64,000 nt of DNA from Bacteroidia bacterium (lineage in GTDB: Bacteria > Bacteroidota > Bacteroidia > 2-12-FULL-35-15), in NCBI GenBank assembly GCA_030654175.1, contig JAURXZ010000016.1, forward strand, positions 124,001 to 188,000, in the 5' to 3' direction. The notes below the pieces were generated by a model, which ran no database searches, had not been told where the DNA came from, and worked only from the letters and a program-made list of their open reading frames with translations. Position 1 is the first letter of the stretch. Each line of letters starts with the position of its first letter. The position numbers and the translations under genes were made by a program. Of the stretch, positions 61,977-64,000 are shown in pieces.

Positions 61977-63498
61977 CTCTACAGGGCAACAATTCGTAAA
62001 ACGATTGTTGCCCTTTTTTATTCCCTGCAAATTCATTGATTTTACAGCATATCCGGTCAATCAGTTCATTTACTTTTGTGGTTCGAACTTGATTATTTAC
62101 AAACTGGAACTTTTCAGGGAAGATCGAACCAATAATACGCTGTTTGGTTGGAGAATCAGCTTTATCATAAGCAATATCAAGGTTTTGGACAACTTTATTA
62201 CAAGTATCTATTAATTTTTCATGGGACGTTGTATTGGAGCGTAATTTATTCTCTTCATTTGTTAAAATAATTAATTCCTCTTCCAGTTTAACTTTCATTT
62301 TTCTGTATTCTGTTGGATTAAGCTCACCATCTAACATTAAAATTTGGGCATTTTTAAGCCGTGTTTTATTCTTTTCTATCTCCTTGCCTATCTTATCAAT
62401 TTCAATCTTATTTACTCCACTATTTGACTTTAATTTATTTTTAAGAGTTTTCATAAATAGTTCAATTATCACAAGATGGAATTTTAGCATTTTGAGCTTT
62501 TTTGCAAATTCCTGATTTGTATCAAAGGCTTTTATCCTCTCTTTACACCCCTTTCTACAGTGGTAATAATAAAATTTTTCACCCGATCTTCCCGTAGAAG
62601 CTGAACCAGTTAAAGCCATACCACATCTCGGGCATTGTAAATATCCTCTTAACGGCAACTCATCACGCACGGTTTGTACTTTATTAGGACAATTTCTTTT
62701 TCTACCAGATAAAATATCCTGGACTTCATAAAATGTGAATTCATCAATAATTGGCTTGTGAATACCTTCTACCCACTGTGCTGGTTCATCTTTATAAGCA
62801 TGAACAAATATCCTCCCAATATATGTTTTGTTCTTTAATACGGCAGCAAAAGCATTTTTAGTGAGTTTAAGTCCTTCTTTATATAACTTCCTCCTTAACT
62901 CTTCGATATTAAATAATCCTGTTGCAAATTCAGCAAATGCCTTTTTTATAATTGCTTCCTGAAATCCGCCTTCGGGTACAATTATAGGTTTGTCTTTTTC
63001 ATCTCTTGTATTTTTATATCCTTTTGGAAAGTGCCCTAACCAACGTCCCTCTTTTTTAGCTCTTCGCATTCCGTGAAAAACATTTAATGCTCTTCTATCA
63101 TTATCGACTTCTGGGGCTGCTAAGTAAATAGCCAACATTATTTTTTGTTCAGGGATTTCAAAATTGAGCGGTTGCTCTATGGCTTGAGGTTCAACTCCGA
63201 ATTTTTGCAGTGCTTTGATGGTAATATATGCTTCTGCAATATTACGAGAGAACCTGTCCCACTTTATGAATATTAACAAATCTACCGAACTGCTGTTCTT
63301 TTTAAGGTAGTTCATTATATTTAACCATTGTGGACGATTAAACGTTTTACCACTTTCATCATCATGGTAAAACGCAACCACCTCAATATTGTTTTGGTTA
63401 CAGTATTTTAAGAGCCTTTCTTTTTGGTCAGCAGGGCTATACCCGTTATTTTGTTCATCTGTAGATACACGAGTGTATAGTATTGCTCTTTGGTTCAT
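61936..63498 (-). CDS. Large serine recombinase, 3' end antisense to tRNA-Val
   Basis: A 520-aa serine integrase. N-terminal resolvase domain: AILYTRVSTDEQ with nucleophile Ser12, DDESGKTFNRPQW, LLIFIKWDRFSRN (catalytic Arg pair region). Then the recombinase domain (about 165-280), a zinc ribbon with CPRC (about 287) and HCRKGC (about 313), and a coiled coil (about 345-430). The final 13 residues, VGATGFEPVTLAL, are the antisense reading of tRNA-Val, and the TAA stop comes from the tRNA anticodon loop (61936-61938). The tRNA terminator hairpin is also within this frame. Element integration at the tRNA therefore probably supplied the last codons. ATG 63498 is 9 bp after the stop of a small upstream gene. 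Confidence 0.92.
   Translation of the reverse strand: MNQRAILYTRVSTDEQNNGYSPADQKERLLKYCNQNNIEVVAFYHDDESGKTFNRPQWLNIMNYLKKNSSSVDLLIFIKWDRFSRNIAEAYITIKALQKFGVEPQAIEQPLNFEIPEQKIMLAIYLAAPEVDNDRRALNVFHGMRRAKKEGRWLGHFPKGYKNTRDEKDKPIIVPEGGFQEAIIKKAFAEFATGLFNIEELRRKLYKEGLKLTKNAFAAVLKNKTYIGRIFVHAYKDEPAQWVEGIHKPIIDEFTFYEVQDILSGRKRNCPNKVQTVRDELPLRGYLQCPRCGMALTGSASTGRSGEKFYYYHCRKGCKERIKAFDTNQEFAKKLKMLKFHLVIIELFMKTLKNKLKSNSGVNKIEIDKIGKEIEKNKTRLKNAQILMLDGELNPTEYRKMKVKLEEELIILTNEENKLRSNTTSHEKLIDTCNKVVQNLDIAYDKADSPTKQRIIGSIFPEKFQFVNNQVRTTKVNELIDRICCKINEFAGNKKGQQSFYELLPCRVGATGFEPVTLAL
61983..62020 (+). terminator. Terminator of the tRNA-Val transcript
   Basis: AGGGCAACAATTCGT and ACGATTGTTGCCCT pair with a single bulged T around an AAA loop, and TTTTTT follows. 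It lies 7 nt after the tRNA and inside the antisense recombinase frame. Confidence 0.9.
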
Positions 63499-63507
63499 AG
63501 TAATTGG

Positions 63508-63726
63508 TTAACTTGATTCGTCTTCGTTACGATTTGCTCTGTCAATAATTTCGTTCATCTTATCTGTTCCGTTTTTCTCTACGATCGTTAAAACTATATC
63601 AGCCATATTATTTAACCAATCACGAATTTTGATAAGTTCTTCATCAGTATAATTAATTTCACCTTTAGCAACTGTCTTTCGACATTCCGCCAACGACAAT
63701 TTTGTATTTTCTACACTCGAATTCAT
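63508..63726 (-). CDS. Small protein upstream of the recombinase
   Basis: A 72-aa soluble protein, mostly helical (ENTKLSLAECRKTVAKGEIN, TDEELIKIRDWLNNMADIV). Acidic C-terminus RANRNEDESS. Its stop is 9 bp before the recombinase ATG and it has a full promoter upstream, so the two form an operon. I recognise this type as a frequent companion of serine recombinases in Bacteroidota elements; the role (regulator or recombination directionality factor) is not established. Confidence 0.75.
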   Translation of the reverse strand: MNSSVENTKLSLAECRKTVAKGEINYTDEELIKIRDWLNNMADIVLTIVEKNGTDKMNEIIDRANRNEDESS

Positions 63727-63771
63727 AAGTGGATTTCGGGTAGAGAGTCGTTAAACACGTCAGAAAAAAAC

Positions 63772-63838
63772 GAACATTTGTTCTTAAAAAAATCAACAAG
63801 AAACGACACAAATGTAATGATAATCAACGAGTTACAAA
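63772..63838 (-). promoter_or_regulatory. Promoter of the recombinase operon
   Basis: On the minus strand TTTG (63835-63838), 18 nt, then TACATTTG (63809-63816). The leader of about 75 nt contains the small inverted repeat GAACA-AA-TGTTC (63772-63783), a candidate operator. A further 8-bp inverted repeat, TTTGCTTT/AAAGCAAA (63932-63952), lies farther upstream. Confidence 0.65.
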
Positions 63839-64000
63839 ATAAAAAAGCAAAAAAAGTATTAATACATAACTGTTTGGGATTCAGAATTTGCGTTGGTTTA
63901 GAGAGATAATATTTTAATTGATTGCTCATTATTTGCTTTATCGAAAAGCAAAGATGAATCAGGTAGTAAAAACTATTTTTATAAAACTGGAAATATCAAG

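Larger units (their letters stand above)
61936..64000. mobile_element. Left part of an integrated element at tRNA-Val
   Basis: The element contains at least the serine recombinase and its small upstream gene and runs off the right end of the window. One edge must lie within the tRNA 3' part or just downstream, since the recombinase frame crosses it. The other edge, where a duplicate of the core site would be expected, is not in the window. Class (genomic island, conjugative element or prophage) cannot be told from the visible 2 kb. Confidence 0.6.

Noticed and set aside
63723-63929. 68-aa minus-strand frame at the right edge
   Set aside because: The promoter boxes of the recombinase operon (63809-63838) lie inside it and no recognisable feature supports it.

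Overview
The window is AT-rich chromosomal DNA from a member of the Bacteroidota (probably class Bacteroidia), genus not recognisable. Supporting signs are the long-form IspG with an inserted domain, a SUF Fe-S operon, an S46 dipeptidyl-peptidase, a GH3/beta-lactamase fusion, BshA (bacillithiol), a very large secreted protein with a gliding-motility/type IX C-terminal domain, and promoters of the Bacteroidota type (TTTG, about 20 nt, TAnnTTTG). About fifty protein genes, one tRNA and no rRNA or CRISPR array are visible.

Layout. 1-9810, mostly minus strand: end of proC, an unknown protein, ispG, an EamA transporter, and a SUF operon (A-type carrier, sufB, a secreted alpha/beta hydrolase, sufC, sufD) with a well-formed promoter and a palindromic operator at its start. 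10039-16258, plus strand: a surface-glycan cassette (acyltransferase, GT2, DUF288/STELLO-like enzyme, FkbM and two other methyltransferase domains, one fused to a GT2). 16371-19717: thiL, OsmC, then folA and thyA separated by a four-helix-bundle (IVP) gene bracketed by inverted short-word repeats. 19842-23524: an SPFH membrane protein with internal repeats, then two orphan genes in intergenic DNA rich in palindromes. 23525-30111: nucleoside-type MFS transporter, bifunctional nuclease, etfA/etfB, S46 peptidase. 30184-35926, minus: anchored unknown protein, EEP-family protein, two rhomboids, mutL. 36875-45302: GH3-beta-lactamase fusion, bshA, NUDIX, SUI1/YciH, lipid kinase, LTA-synthase-like protein. 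45432-56205: envelope and secreted proteins (DUF5011 lipoprotein, two tandem alanine-rich lipoproteins, PIF1-like helicase, DUF1456 protein, two W/Y-rich secreted paralogues, giant T9SS-type protein). 56958-60060: tonB-exbB-exbD-tonB2. 60493-61976: folC and tRNA-Val(TAC). 61936 to the end: one edge of a mobile element whose large serine recombinase runs antisense into the tRNA gene.

Spacers hold many repeats: a four-copy family of about 90-120 bp, a two-copy family of about 53 bp, ubiquitous-looking inverted repeats, and many degenerate short-word tandem repeats, one of which sits in frame inside ispG.

The most unusual items are the recombinase/tRNA overlap, the candidate metal-responsive control of the suf operon and the hydrolase inside it, the orphan-gene islet with attC-like palindromes, the vault-like repeats in the SPFH protein, and the two tandemly duplicated envelope gene pairs with conserved promoters. 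No single system here can be called new from sequence alone. All family names come from recognising motifs by eye; no database search was run.
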